A DNA stretch of 64,000 bases from Crossaster papposus (lineage: Eukaryota > Echinodermata > Asteroidea > Velatida > Solasteridae). The notes under the pieces were generated by a model that saw only the letters and a program-made list of their open reading frames with translations, was not told where the DNA came from and ran no database searches. The DNA is taken from assembly GCA_037893245.1 (NCBI GenBank), contig JBAIAA010000254.1, positions 1 to 64,000 on the forward strand, given 5' to 3'. Made by a program: the position numbers and the translations under genes. Below are positions 46,241-58,659 of the stretch, piece after piece; within the stretch, counting starts at the first letter, position 1, and each line of letters opens with the position of its first letter.

Positions 46241-46560
46241 TAGGTATAGGATACACCTTTTGCAGATATCAAAAAGTTTACTGCCGAATTGTTGAGAAAT
46301 GTCTAACTTATTTGAAAATACACTCTAAATAGTTCCGGGTCTGATCCTGGGACCTGACCCTTTTTTGTGTCAAAATTACCCATTTTGGGTCAAAATGACC
46401 CGGAAAATGAGTAAAAGAAGTTTCATTTCGACACGGAAAAGTGTAATTCTGACCCAGAAATGGGTCAGGCCCCACGGGACGCGGATTCTGGGTCAGTCTG
46501 ATATTTCCTAATAATTCGGTAGTCAATTTTTTTGATATCTGCAAATGGTGTATCTTATAG
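46241..46560. mobile_element. Palindromic family A variant split by a nested element
   Basis: Both outer parts correspond to the same (GATATCTGC) end of family A: ATACACCTTTTGCAGATATC on the left, and GATATCTGCAAATGGTG on the right. The element is therefore a two-right-ends palindrome. A GACCCGG element (46320-46500) separates the halves. Confidence 0.75.
46320..46500. mobile_element. GACCCGG-type family H element, nested
   Basis: Starts ACACTCTAAATAGTTCC and ends near GGATTCTGGGTCAGTC. The interior has TTGTGTCAAAATTACCC, GGTCAAAATGACCCGG and GTGTAATTCTGACCCAG in partial inverted array. Similar to 16.23-16.5 kb. Confidence 0.7.
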
Positions 46561-47210
46561 GTTACAACAGGGACCATTAGCCCCGCGGTATAGCAACTCG
46601 GCCAGAGTTTAGACCTGGCCCTATACCAATAGAGGGCCAACGAAATGTTAAATAATTATATTGCGAGATGGTGGCCTACTATTAAATGACATCACAAACT
46701 TCCGCCTCCAAGAAAGTCAGGTTAAACAGGCGCTTAAAGCCTGTCACAAGCCATGTACATTGAATAACATTGTGGTTGGTATAAAAGACAGTACATACAA
46801 GCAAAACAAATTGTCGTCCTTAGCAATTCCTTTTGGGTGATTTATCGCTATCTATTCATGTTTGCGATTAGTCATTCATTAAACCCGCGGTATTAGCACC
46901 TCGTCAACAGCATGGCAAACATATTAGAGGATTTAGAGTTTCTGAAACGAATTCCTATTTGTTGTGTCACAAAGCATCCCCGCAAAGCCTTCAATGTGAC
47001 CACAGTGTCGCGCACACAAAGCGAACAGTACTAATATTATAGCATAATAGTAAACTCGATGAGCAATAGCTAAACTGTATAATTTTGAATGCTATAGCGT
47101 TTTAAAAAAGAGGCCTTTCGTTATATTTTCGAACAAAAGCGTGAGTAATTCTTTGTAAGTGTTGCGTCTGAGCCGATGTATGCGATTCTCTTTGTATACG
47201 GGACACACCC
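46561..47210. other. Spacer without recognisable genes
   Basis: AT-rich sequence with no clear ORF or repeat-family match. Confidence 0.4.
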
Positions 47211-47435
47211 TAAAGCCGCGTTCGCATTGGACTTTTTTTGGTAAAACCTACAGAGAACTTAACCAAATTAAATCCAATGCGGACAGGCGGTAACATTGTC
47301 AAATTGTTCATTTTACCCTCCGCAACCGTAAGATTTACAGGCCCAATCTTCTAGCGGAGGATTTAACACCGTGAACTTTGGCAATCACGTACCGTAACAT
47401 TTGACAATATTAAGTCCAATGCGAACGCGGCTTAA
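47211..47435. mobile_element. 225 bp MITE with long perfect ends
   Basis: AAGCCGCGTTCGCATTGGAC at the left and its exact complement GTCCAATGCGAACGCGGCTT at the right, over 22 bases. The middle has AAATCCAATGCGGACAGG, a third related copy of the motif. Ends with TA/AA; the target duplication is unclear. No ORF. Confidence 0.88.
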
Positions 47436-47439
47436 TAGA

Positions 47440-47657
47440 CACAGATTGGTTAAAATAACCAATTGATTTGTATTATGTCCAATCCATGAAATTGGTCAAT
47501 TTTAACCAGAATATAGATCGAAATAAACAATTATAGGCCTATTGGTAATTTTATCCAAAGTATTGGTCAAAATAACCAAAGTTTTGGTAATTGACTAGTA
47601 TATCGATTGCACACATATCTATCTATCAATGGTTGTTTTCAACCAATCTGTTTTTCG
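47440..47657. mobile_element. Family H foldback, ACCAAT-rich
   Basis: AGATTGGTTAAAATAACC at the left and TTGTTTTCAACCAATCTG at the right, with CCAATCCATGAAATTGG and GGTCAAAATAACC inside. Related to the 4.38 kb element. It directly adjoins the preceding MITE. Confidence 0.7.
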
Positions 47658-48003
47658 GTTGCACTTTACAAATTTCACACATTATGTCGACCTATTTCAA
47701 TGTATTTATATTCAACATCAAGTTAAAGTTTAACGCACCACCCGAGAAATGTGAAAGCTAAAAAATGTGGCCACATTCCAGTGATATGGTATTTTTAGAG
47801 CCAAAAAGGAGACTATACAACGGGTTCCAAGTTGAACTTACGATCTCCATAATCTATACAAGATGTCTGTTCATGCGTCGGGTCTGCGCAAGTTGTTGGC
47901 GTTGCGAGGTAATCCAATACGATAACACAATCGCAATCAGTCTGCGATCAGTGTGTTGTCACACGTTACACCATGGGTATACAAACATGTTGCTATGCGG
48001 TTT

Positions 48004-48406
48004 GAAGATAGAATACACCTTTTGCAGATATCAAAACATTTTACTACCGAATTATTAAGAAATATCTTACTTATTTGAAAGTAAATAAGGATTCCAGGCA
48101 TCCAGCAAAATGATTGCGCTAGATAGATATCCAGTAATTGTTACGAAAAATCAAATTGAAAAAATGAAATTGAAATTGAAAAATCACGATCGCCGGACGG
48201 CGATTGCGGGGGAAAAAAGAACAACATAAGAACCACTGCCCGACTCCGGTTGAAAATGAACGCCTTTCTTTTGTGCTTTTCTCAGTTTGAAAAGCATCCA
48301 TGATTGTAAAACTTCGGACATGTCAGTTAAACGATATTTACTATAAATTACAACCCCCCAAATCCACCCATTCATAAATAATTCAAGCAATTACACTACC
48401 TTTATT
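48004..48406 (-). mobile_element. Family A MITE, reverse copy
   Basis: The left end GATAGAATACACCTTTTGC and full internal blocks are present, with hairpin CACGATCGCCGGACGGCGATTG. The right end AATTACACTACCTTTATT lacks the CAATGGTGTATCC part. About 400 bp. Confidence 0.87.
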
Positions 48407-49745
<1,339 letters not shown>

Positions 49746-50201
49746 TGCAGTGACCAGTGAGATAGATACAAATATGACATTATGCCGGGCCTTGTAAATC
49801 TAACAGATAAGAACCTATTTAGATTCATACCAATTATTGGGCAGATGACATTACCTATAGCTATTCTCTTATCACCTGTGTACATCGGTTTCCCCTTTAC
49901 GGTGTTTTCCAGTACACGATCTACCTAAGAAAACACCAAATCAATCACAAACTATTTTTTTATTCCATAATAGAAAACACAGGCCAGGCCTCAATTCAAG
50001 TCCAACACGCAAGTCGGAGCAAGGCTTTATTTACAGATGATTATTGTTGTGTTGAGTAAAGGTATTGGCTTTTGTGGCGCCATCGTAAATGAAGGGCTCA
50101 TAAAAATACAGACGATTTGATAGTCACGCGTGACCATATGAGACACGATATTGTTATTGTTTATTTTAGGTATCTGGGTAATAAAACTAGGGACTCGTCA
50201 T
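49746..50201. other. Spacer
   Basis: Ordinary AT-rich DNA. Nothing recognised. Confidence 0.4.
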
Positions 50202-50372
50202 ATTAAAGGTAGGATACACCATTTGCAGATATCGATATTTGTTTTACTACCGAATTATTAAAAACAAATATTACTTATTTGAAAGTAAATAATGATTGTA
50301 GGCATCCATTAAAGTGATTGCGCTATAGATATCATATAATAATTGTCCCGAAAAATTGAATTTTTCAAAAGA
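50202..50372 (-). mobile_element. Family A MITE, reverse, 5' half only
   Basis: TTAAAGGTAGGATACACC to AAAAATTGAATTTTTC, then unrelated sequence. The hairpin and far end are missing, and a SINE-like B box follows. Confidence 0.82.
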
Positions 50373-50384
50373 AAAAGCCCAATG

Positions 50385-50475
50385 AAACCTGTAAGGACTG
50401 AAAACCCAACAAGCGCAGGAATCGAACCGGGACAACAGCGAAGTGCGTAGAAGGCCAGGCGAGGACAGAAACCAA
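50385..50475 (-). repeat. Degenerate tRNA-like (SINE) trace
   Basis: On the minus strand GGTTCGATTCC (50419-50429) is a perfect pol III B box. The upstream part, GGTTTCTGTCCTCGCCTGGC, lacks a convincing A box. Not a functional tRNA. Confidence 0.35.
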
Positions 50476-50645
50476 CGAGGCCAACATATCTAAACTACAT
50501 ACTCCCATCTGAAAATTCACAATTGACAACTACACAAGTAGCGTATTTAGCACTAGCAGGGAGTAACAGTGTAACTTGCAAACCCTTCGACATTTTGCAA
50601 ATCATCGTGGTTAAAAACAAACAATCTTTTTGGCCATGCCATTTC

Positions 50646-50775
50646 GCCCCCCCCCCCCCCCAATCCCCCTTCCCCCCTCCCCCGGTCATTTTACCCATAT
50701 ACGCTACCATCGAGAACTATTATACCCAGCAATATTGTTACCTAACGCCACCCCCCCCCCCCCCCCCTCCCCCCT
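50646..50775. repeat. C-rich low-complexity tracts
   Basis: Two C runs, at about 50647-50662 and 50750-50774. The surrounding open frame is an artefact. A CACAAAGGAGGGGGAAAG motif near 50825 resembles the segment after the C tract at 120-150, suggesting the two ends of the window share a repeat. Confidence 0.7.
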
Positions 50776-52360
50776 TAGTAAAAACCTCTAAAGAAACTAC
50801 AACATTCCGCAAGCACAATGACCACCACAAAGGAGGGGGAAAGGGGGGATCTCTCTGTCCCATAATTGCTTCATATGAGAACTTCAGCTCTCGCCTCTAT
50901 GGCGTTTCAGCCAACCAATCCCTCACTGTACGTACCATGGAGCTATAGGAACAGATTGTACATTCCCACCATTTTTTAAAATCACACTAATAATTATTCA
51001 CATTCTGAATAAAAAAAAAACGGAGCAGCGATAATCCCTGCTGTAAAAACAGGCATAATGCTTTGTTCAAAAAGATGAACCAAATTATCGTGCGTGATGT
51101 CCATAACTGTATGACTCACGGTTGATCGGGTTGTAGAGATATTAATAGTCATTCAAAGTGAAGAGGCGTTCTCAACCGTGGTGTAATTTGGTATCAAAGA
51201 AGGAGCGAGTTTATCGATCCATGTCTTTGGTTATGGTTATAATAAGCGGACTTAATAGGCGTTAACAATAGATAGCAACGGACAAGTCATAACTTGTTGC
51301 TATTCGTTTGGTTGGCACGTGTGTCCTTTAAACGGTTCGTGCAATTTTGTTTTTCTCAATTTAATGCATCCTTGAAACTGCATCTTTATTATGTCCCATT
51401 TGACCTCATTTTCAATTTTGTTTGACCTTTTCCCTAAGGGTATACGCAGTGCAATTTCCGTTTTGTGCTAAAAAAAAATATGGGATGTCATTTCAGGCAG
51501 AAAATATAGGGGTGGGATTTAAAACCGAGTGTTTGAATTTTCGGTTTGAATTTCACGAATAAACACATTGGATAACCGGATTTTTAAATCTCCATTTTCT
51601 CCCAGCACTAGCAGAAACCTAAATTGTTTTGCTTAGACCTATATATAACGTCTTTTCTTATGTTTGAAAATAATGTTAACACGCACTACTTCATTTTGAA
51701 ATACACACCTATAATGTACTCAAAAATCAACAGTTTTTTGTTTGGCTGCTGTTGACATGTTTAAATGTCAATAAAAGCTGCCAGATCTTTCGATAATCGT
51801 ATCAATTTTTGTCATACAAACAATAAAATTTAAGTGTTGACACACGAAAAAAATGACGTGTTTTCAAGGTTAAAAACACTTCACTAACAAACTGTGAACG
51901 AAAACAATCTCTATTATCCTTATAGATTTGTTTTGGTTACTCTGAATATGGGTGTGTTTGCCTAGGGCGATTGTCATTTTTCACGCATTGTCATCGGCGA
52001 TCTATCGTAAAATCGATCAGCTTCTTTGGTTTAGGTTGTCGATAGAGAGAGAGGCGTTGATGCAGTCATCGTGAGTTGAATAGAGGGGAATCCCAACGTA
52101 AACAAGCCTGGACACGTCGACGACTGTTTTATGCACGGATCACAGGGTCTCCTCGTTTTGAAAGCGATTAGGGCCTAATAATAGTGGATATGAAAACAAC
52201 TTTAAGAATCACCAAATAAAAAAAATTACCTTACACTACAGGAAGATTACATTTGTTCACATCATATGAATTGTTTTTGTGCATTAGGCCTAACTATAAA
52301 CTGAAAAGGCTAAATTTAAATTTCTAGATCACATTCCGCAACGGTATTAAGTTTCCTGAA
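50776..52360. other. Spacer without recognisable genes
   Basis: About 1.6 kb of AT-rich DNA with an A run at 51010-51019. No ORF with motifs; no repeat-family copy recognised. Confidence 0.45.
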
Positions 52361-52714
52361 TTAAAGGTAGGACACCATTTGCAGATATCGAAAATGTTTA
52401 CTATACCGAATTATTAAGAAAATATCTTACTTATTTGAAGGTAAATAGCGATTGCGCTAGATAACCTGTAATTGTTCCCAACAATTAAAATTCACAATCG
52501 CTGGACGGCGATCGCGAAAAAAACAAGAACAACATAAGAACCACTGCCCGACGCCGGTTAGAAAAAAGCCGTTTTTTCTTGCTTTTCTCAGCGTCAATGA
52601 TTGTAAAACTTCGGACAGGTCAATTAAACCATATTTACTATAAAATACAACCCCCCAAATCCACCCATTAGTGATAATTAAAGCAATTGTCAATGGTGTA
52701 TCCTATACCTTTAA
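52361..52714 (-). mobile_element. Family A MITE, reverse copy
   Basis: TTAAAGGTAGGACACCATT to GTGTATCCTATACCTTTAA, 354 bp, with GCTGGACGGCGATCGCG in place of a full hairpin. Confidence 0.9.
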
Positions 52715-53684
52715 TGGTGTACAAATAGTTTTATGACACAAAAACATATGGTGTACGGCTGGTATTGAATCGGTACTGGTAACAGATAGACGCGTATAAA
52801 GGTTGTTGGGCTTTTGAAAGTTTTTAAACTTTTGAGTGAGACGAGGACTGCCTTGCAGAAAGGCGTTAGAGAAAATAATACAATCGTTTCGAATCACCTG
52901 AAGTAATGTTGCCGAATCGAAAGAAATTTTAAAGGCCCATGCTTTGCAAATAAAACACGGAAAAGTTGTATGTACAGCAATTTCTGCACTCACAATGAAA
53001 TGATCGCAATTATCAAAATGTTACGGTCGGAGGTTTACGCTCTATGGGCCCCGTAACACAGTTATATTTAGACCTGATTCGTGAAAAGAAAGATATAAGC
53101 TTGTTTTGAACGGCCAGAACTGTGGCGAACAATGCGAGATTCGGGACAAATGGATGGGGTCAAACTGTTAAGTAGGGGTAAAACGAGAGGGGAATGATTT
53201 GGGTTTCTATAGTTGACAATCTTTTGTTGTGTTCTTTTAAGTTTTAGGATGACTCACTAGTATAGGTTTTGTCAACATGCTGTAATTCCTTTTTCACCGT
53301 GATTGAATTTAAAAGGCCAAACAAGACAACGAGAAAGGGTTGTTTACGACATTTTTTACGCCAATAGTATAAAGGTTTTCCCGGTCAGTTTAATAAATTT
53401 GGCAGCCAAATTGATGACGAATCACTCTTTTTTTTGCACGAATTTGGATGCATGTTTTATTATCATCATCCAATTAACTGAACAGGTTGTCCAATTTCAA
53501 TCTAAATGCATGCAACTGCATTTTGCAACGATTCAACTTCAAACATGAGGCATTCAAATTACAATTTTGCATTGGGTCATTCAAATTCGCTCGAGCTTTC
53601 TGTTGCGCCAGTTTGGCCATTCGAATTCACCATAGGCAAGTATGTATGGAAGATATGAAGAGACGGTTCAGTTCGTTAGAATTA
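52715..53684. other. Spacer without recognisable genes
   Basis: AT-rich. 53485-53640 repeats TTCAAATTACAATTTTGC and ATTCAAATTCGC-like words, perhaps an old repeat. No gene supported. Confidence 0.4.
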
Positions 53685-53738
53685 TAGACGATGTGTCCTC
53701 TGTTTACATCTGTATTCAAATGTGCCCGGCGGTATGCA
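53685..53738. mobile_element. Family D left-end fragment
   Basis: TTATAGACGATGTGTCCTCTG and ATTCAAATGTGCCCGGC match the 35.66 kb D end. The rest is absent. Confidence 0.7.
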
Positions 53739-53897
53739 GGTAACTAACGAACGAGATTACAATGATCACACAATTTGTCTAAATGAGTTTGCCGAGTAGT
53801 ATAAACAAGTCCTGCTGGTATTGATGGAACCATAATACCCACCACACACGCTTACGTATAGGACTAGGAGCCCGAATCGAGCGAGGGGGTCATCCCT

Positions 53898-54001
53898 ATG
53901 TGTCCCGGGTTCTATGTGTCTCCCAGTTAGGGTTATGGTTAAGGGTTAAGGGTTAGGGTTATGGTTAGGGTTAGGGGTAAGGGACACATACCCGGGACAC
54001 A
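53898..54001. repeat. Hairpin with telomere-like loop
   Basis: Left arm ATGTGTCCCGGGTTCTATG (from 53898) and right arm CATACCCGGGACACAT (ending 54001) are complementary, with GTGTCTCCC opposite GGGACAC next to the loop. The loop 53925-53979 is made of GGGTTA, GGTTAT and GGGTTAA variants. Arms about 22-27 bases. Confidence 0.78.
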
Positions 54002-54303
54002 TTAGGAGTGTTTCCTAGAGCGAGCCTGCATTGCTAAAGACTTTACAAAACTAACAATTTTGTATAAACCACAAAACATTCATAATTAAAGGTAAACATT
54101 TCATTTTAATGTGAGTGAAGGATATCGTGGTTATTAATTCGCCCAGAGGCATTGACTCGTCACACAAACCACGACATGCATTTGTTTACAGCTTACATTA
54201 TTATTCAAATGAGGGGAGCCTAATTGGAACACGGAGCTATTTTTTTGTGTAGCTCCCATGATTGGAAATGCAAGTCGTGACATGAAGTATTTAACCAAGG
54301 GCA

Positions 54304-54550
54304 GGGGCCGATTTCATGGAGCTGCTAAGCACAAACATTAATTTGCTTAGCGCACAAAAATCTTGCTCAGTAAGCAGGTTACCAGCAAAAACTCCATGTG
54401 TTTTCATGCTAAGCAAAAACCAGCTGAATACCAGTCACACACAATATACATCACCTGAAAATATCGGTTCGTAACCCTGTTTTTGCCAAGGTAGAATTGT
54501 CATGCTTAGCAAATTTGTGTGCTTAGCAGCTCCATAAAAGTTGCTCCGGG
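54304..54550. mobile_element. Family G element, more divergent copy
   Basis: GGGGCCGATTTCATGGAGC and a worn AAAGTTGCTCCGG right end, with GCTAAGCACAAACATT, AACTCCATGTGTTTTC and GTAACCCTGTTTTTGCC between. Confidence 0.85.
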
Positions 54551-54824
54551 CGTTTAGGCCAAAACACCGGGGTTTTTTTGGTGTTGTTTTTTGTTTGGCC
54601 AACGGGAAAGCCTTTAAAATTTTGATACAAGCAAGTTGAGACTTGACGCCCGTTCTTCGATTGACCCGCGTTTGTCCTTGCTTTATAAAACACCACCGAT
54701 TGTTGTTATGTACAGGGACAAGGTGATTGTATACACAAGAGCCTGATTACCGAAACAAACGCGAGATATAAGCCGGAGCCCCACCTGCCCCCTGCCCCCC
54801 CCCCCCCCTACCCCTACCGCCACC
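54551..54824. other. Spacer with C-rich tract
   Basis: A C run at 54793-54808 and ordinary sequence. No gene. Confidence 0.5.
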
Positions 54825-55002
54825 CCATGAATCCCGAGGAAAAAAGCAAGAAAAACGGGGTTTGTTTTCAACAATTACAGAATATCTAGCGCAATCATTT
54901 TGCTGGATGCCTAGAATCATTATTTACTTTTTAAGTATTTTTGTTTTTGTTAATTCGGAAGGCCTATTTTTGATATATGCAAATAGTGTATTCTACCTTT
55001 AA
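54825..55002 (+). mobile_element. Family A MITE, forward, 5' half missing
   Basis: Begins at CATGAATCCCGAGG, jumps over the hairpin to CAACAATTACAGAATATC and ends GTATTCTACCTTTAA. Confidence 0.78.
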
Positions 55003-55060
55003 TGCAGCAATCAGTGAACCACCCTCCTGTCGGTTCTTTTACTCTTATTCAACTTCTGTC

Positions 55061-55142
55061 TTGAACTATACGAACGTGAAGATTCACCTCCCATTCGACT
55101 TAGTTTTAGTATTGGAGGTGATTCTTCACGTTGGTAGTTCAA
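55061..55142. repeat. 82-base hairpin, unassigned
   Basis: TTGAACTATACGAACGTGAAG with ATTCACCTCC is complementary to GGAGGTGATTCTTCACG with TTGGTAGTTCAA. The loop is about 22 bases. It lies between a family A fragment and a family C element and matches neither. Confidence 0.75.
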
Positions 55143-55149
55143 AGCACTG

Positions 55150-55407
55150 CAGGGATGTAGTCGAGTCCATCACAAGTCCCTGCAAGTCCCTGTATAAGTC
55201 CATCCCTACAAGTCCCTGTAAGTCCCTGCAAGTCCATCACAAGTCCTTCAGTTCCAGTTCCAATCACAAGCTATTCAAATCAGCTTTGACAAAAGCATTC
55301 CTTTGTCATTGTTCATTCAGTTACTTGTGACTGCCTTTATGAAAAGACTTGTGACTGGCTTCATGAAGGGACTTGTGAATGGACTTGCAGGGACTCGACT
55401 ACAACCT
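55150..55407. mobile_element. Family C foldback, with extra left-arm units
   Basis: GATGTAGTCGAGTCC and GGACTCGACTACAACC ends. The left arm has about six CAAGTCCCTG-type units, more than the right arm. The interior GCTTTGACAAAAGCATTCC is shared with the other copies. Confidence 0.88.
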
Positions 55408-55443
55408 TAGGGGGGAATATGGGTGAAGACTTGAGAAGGGTTG

Positions 55444-55912
55444 GTTTAAAGGCAGGATACACCCATTTGAAGATTTGAAAATGTTACTACCGAATTACTA
55501 AGAAATATCTTACTTATTTGAAAGTAAATAATGATTCTAAGCATCCAGCAAAATGATTCAGTAATTATCAGGTAATTGTTCCGAAAAATCGAAGTGAACA
55601 GAGCAAATTCACAATCGCCGTTAGGGGCTCGCGAAAAAAACATAAGAACCAATGCCCGACGCGGGTTAAAAACGAACGCCGTTTTTTTCTAGCTTTTCTC
55701 AGCATCCATGATTTGAAAACATCGGACAGGATAAGAATAACTGCTCGACGCCGGTGGAAAACAAACGCTGTTTTTCTTGCTTTTCTCGGCATCCATGATT
55801 GTAAAACTTCGGACAGGTGGTCAGTTAAACGATATTTACTATAAAATACAACCCTCCAAATCCACCCATTCATAATAATTCAAACAATGACCAATAGTGT
55901 ATCCTACCTTTA
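55444..55912 (-). mobile_element. Family A MITE, reverse, with internal duplication
   Basis: TTAAAGGCAGGATACACCC to GTATCCTACCTTTA. The section with GCATCCATGATT and CGGACAGG occurs twice (near 55700 and 55790), making the copy about 470 bp. Head to head with the next copy. Confidence 0.87.
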
Positions 55913-55934
55913 GGATTCCCATTGATGGCTGCAT

Positions 55935-56326
55935 ATTAAAGGTAGTAGCCTATACACCATTGGTAATTGCTTGAATTATCATGAATTTGTAGATTTGGGG
56001 GGTTGTATTTCATAGTAAATATCGTTTAACTGACTTTTCCGAAGTTTTACCATAATGGATGCAGAGAAAAGCACGAAAAACAGCGTTTGTTTTCAACCGG
56101 GGTCGAGCCGTTATTCTTATGTTATTTGTGTTTTTTCGCTCTCGCCGGACGGCGAGAGCGAATTTTTTTTTATAAAATTCAATTTTTCACAATAATTACA
56201 GGATATCTAGCGCAATCATTTTGCTGGATGCCTACAATCATTATTTACTTTCAAATAAGTAAGATATTTCTTTATAATTCGGTAGTAAATATTTTCGATA
56301 TCTGCAAATGGTGTATACTGCCTTTA
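55935..56326 (+). mobile_element. Family A MITE, forward, with rewritten hairpin
   Basis: TTAAAGGTAGTAGCCTATAC to GTGTATACTGCCTTTAA. Its hairpin at 56137-56160 pairs CGCTCTCGCCG with CGGCGAGAGCG, differing from the family in both arms yet still fully paired. Otherwise full length (392 bp). Confidence 0.92.
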
Positions 56327-56575
56327 AATACAATAACTGAAGCCCAATTCCTTTCTCTGAGAAAAATATCTTATTATGGCATATTAATAACAGCACAAAA
56401 TTTGGTTTCCAGCGTTCGGCATTCCGAGTAATTAAAGGAGCCCTAATGATGGAGCGGGAGGGTTGGGTTTGGCGACAATAACCGACGAGTTTCCGTGCTA
56501 ATTCCAGATGACTTTATCGCTGTGATTCTATACGCGGTCTGCCGATTCAGTAAAAATACTAAACTACTGCACATG

Positions 56576-56820
56576 GGCCAATATCAGGGAGCTGCTAAGC
56601 ACAAACATTTGCTTAGCATGAAAAATGTGTCCTTTGCAAAAACAAGGTTACAGACCCAATTTTCACGTGATCTTTACCTTTTTGATTGATAATCAACTGT
56701 TTTTTTTGCTTAGCATGAAAAACACGTAGAATTTTTGCTCGTAACCTGTTTTTAATGAGCAAGACTTGTTTTTGTGCTAAGCACATTTTTGTGCTTAGCA
56801 GCTCCGTGAAATTGGCCCCA
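56576..56820. mobile_element. Family G inverted-repeat element
   Basis: GGGCCAATATCAGGGAGC and GCTCCGTGAAATTGGCCCC ends. The body has AACAAGGTTACAGACCC, TTGATTGATAATCAACTG and GTAACCTGTTTTTAATG. Confidence 0.9.
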
Positions 56821-57059
56821 GATTGGAGGACCGTTGTCAATGATTAATGCCAATAGAAAATCATACTCGCTGCCAAGTTGATGAAGACGCTAACGATGTT
56901 TGACAAGGGGGTTGGCAATGATCAATCGTGTGTCTTGTCGACTCGTCCCGGGGGAAAATGTATCCAGTCTAGTCCGAGACAAACGTACCCCCGACCGCTT
57001 CGGGTGGGTTTGAATTAAATGCACGCTGAGTGGCTGGAGCGGTTAAACGAATGATATAC

Positions 57060-57126
57060 ACCCCCCCCCCCCCCCCCCCCCCCCCCCCACCCCCCCCCCC
57101 CACCCCCCCCCCCCCCCCACCCCTTC
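57060..57126. repeat. Poly-C tract with A interruptions
   Basis: A 60-base C run broken by single A. Near-homopolymer; length in the assembly should be treated with care. Confidence 0.85.
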
Positions 57127-57596
57127 CCCCTTACCACCATCTCCCGTTTGCTTTCACCTGTGGGATGGATTGGAGGGGATCTATACCAGGGGCGGATTTC
57201 TGACTACAGTGTTGAACGGGAAAGTATGGTATTAATGGAGGGGTTTTATTTTGCTTCTACTTTTCTAGGCTAGCCAGGTTTTCCGTCTGGAAATTAGTAC
57301 AATGAAGTAGACTTCGGGTCCACTTGGATCTGAAATTAGCCAGTGTCTGGAATTCTTCTCACAAACCAGTAACAACAACATGAAAAAAACAACGTTAAAA
57401 AATGTCAGGACTCCCTCCCAAAAAAAGCTCACCAGAAAATAACGACTCTACACTGCTCTCAAAAACATGTAATAAATTTCGGTTAGTTACAATAATTGGT
57501 TAACATTTTAATCAACAATGTGTTTTGTTTTTTACAATTTGACCAATGTTGGGTACATCTTACCCAACGTTGGGCAAAGTTTGTAACAATTTGTTG
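57127..57596. other. Spacer
   Basis: AT-rich, with a TTGGGTACATC / CCCAACGTTGGG palindromic motif near 57547-57575. No gene seen. Confidence 0.4.
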
Positions 57597-57997
57597 AAAG
57601 GGGTCGTATACGTTTGGTAATTATACTCTTATAATAAAAAAATAAAAATAAAAACTTACTTGGTACGAAGTACAGCAGCTTTGGGTAGTATAATGCATTT
57701 TTAGAAACTTTTTACTTCGAAGTACTGCGGTTATGGAAAAAGATATCACTTTTTATCCTCACAAATTTGAATCTGAGAAGCGTTACTGCAGTGACGTTTC
57801 TCCGAGTGTGTATTCCAATGCAGGTTATTCTTTCTGCGTGGACATAACCGCTCCAGATTTTCGGCAATATCTCAAAATCGCTACCACCTTTTGAAATGAA
57901 TTTTTTACAGGTTAGTTTTATTGTATATATCTATAACTATATAGGATTGAAACAAACAATGGGTTCCAATTACCAAACGTATACGATCCCTTTAAAC
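57597..57997 (-). mobile_element. Family B MITE, reverse copy
   Basis: AAAGGGGTCGTATACG and CGTATACGATCCCTTTAA ends. Reverse-orientation landmarks are CTTCGAAGTACTGCGG and CGCGTGGACATAACC-like (TGCGTGGACATAACCGC). About 400 bp. Confidence 0.9.
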
Positions 57998-58659
57998 CAA
58001 CCAAATTGTAATACATGTTTTGAGAGTATAATCTTCTAGACGAACTAATACGCGATGGGCCAACAGAAGAGGGCGCTTTCTCACCTAGCAACGACGCCTC
58101 GTGGGTGGTTCGCATACAATTTCGCTGTTTTAACAAGGTGTTCTAGTCTAATTCACTGACCTGACAATTTTCGCTTTACGGCGGAAATATCACACGGAAG
58201 TTCACGAAGCTTCTTTACGACAGTCAAATTCACTTGACCTTTTTTATTGAAAAAAAAATATACGGGCAGTGTTTTAAGGCAAATATTGGATCGACCTAAT
58301 TTGAGTCGTCTTTAGTCTAGGGATTCTCCGTGACTGCGAGCTCAAATCGAGGCTCGATATGCAAAATAGTCTGGTGCCCGTGACGTGAGCCTGTACTTCA
58401 TAATGCCCGTTACTAGTGTTAACCCTATAACAATGCTTAATACATCGACATCCGTACGAATTTGTATACATCTATATGGTTTAGGGTTAAGGAGAACTCG
58501 ACAAACTGCGTGAAAACGACCCAATGGCAGGATTACTCACGTGGTCCTGTTTTGTGTGCAGACTTGCTAAAACGGTAAGCACCTAAAGAGAGCAACCAAA
58601 ATGACAACCCTAAACCTATAGCCCTGCCGGGGGCACAATAGCGGGGCTACCCTAGCTCT
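57998..58659. other. Spacer before the CTAACTC array
   Basis: Short frames only. ACTCACGTGGTCCT at 58535-58548 recurs as TCTCATGTGGTCCT just after the array. Confidence 0.4.

Noticed and set aside
53933-53979. True chromosome end
   Set aside because: The telomere-like repeats are short, degenerate and lie inside a hairpin with normal DNA on both sides.
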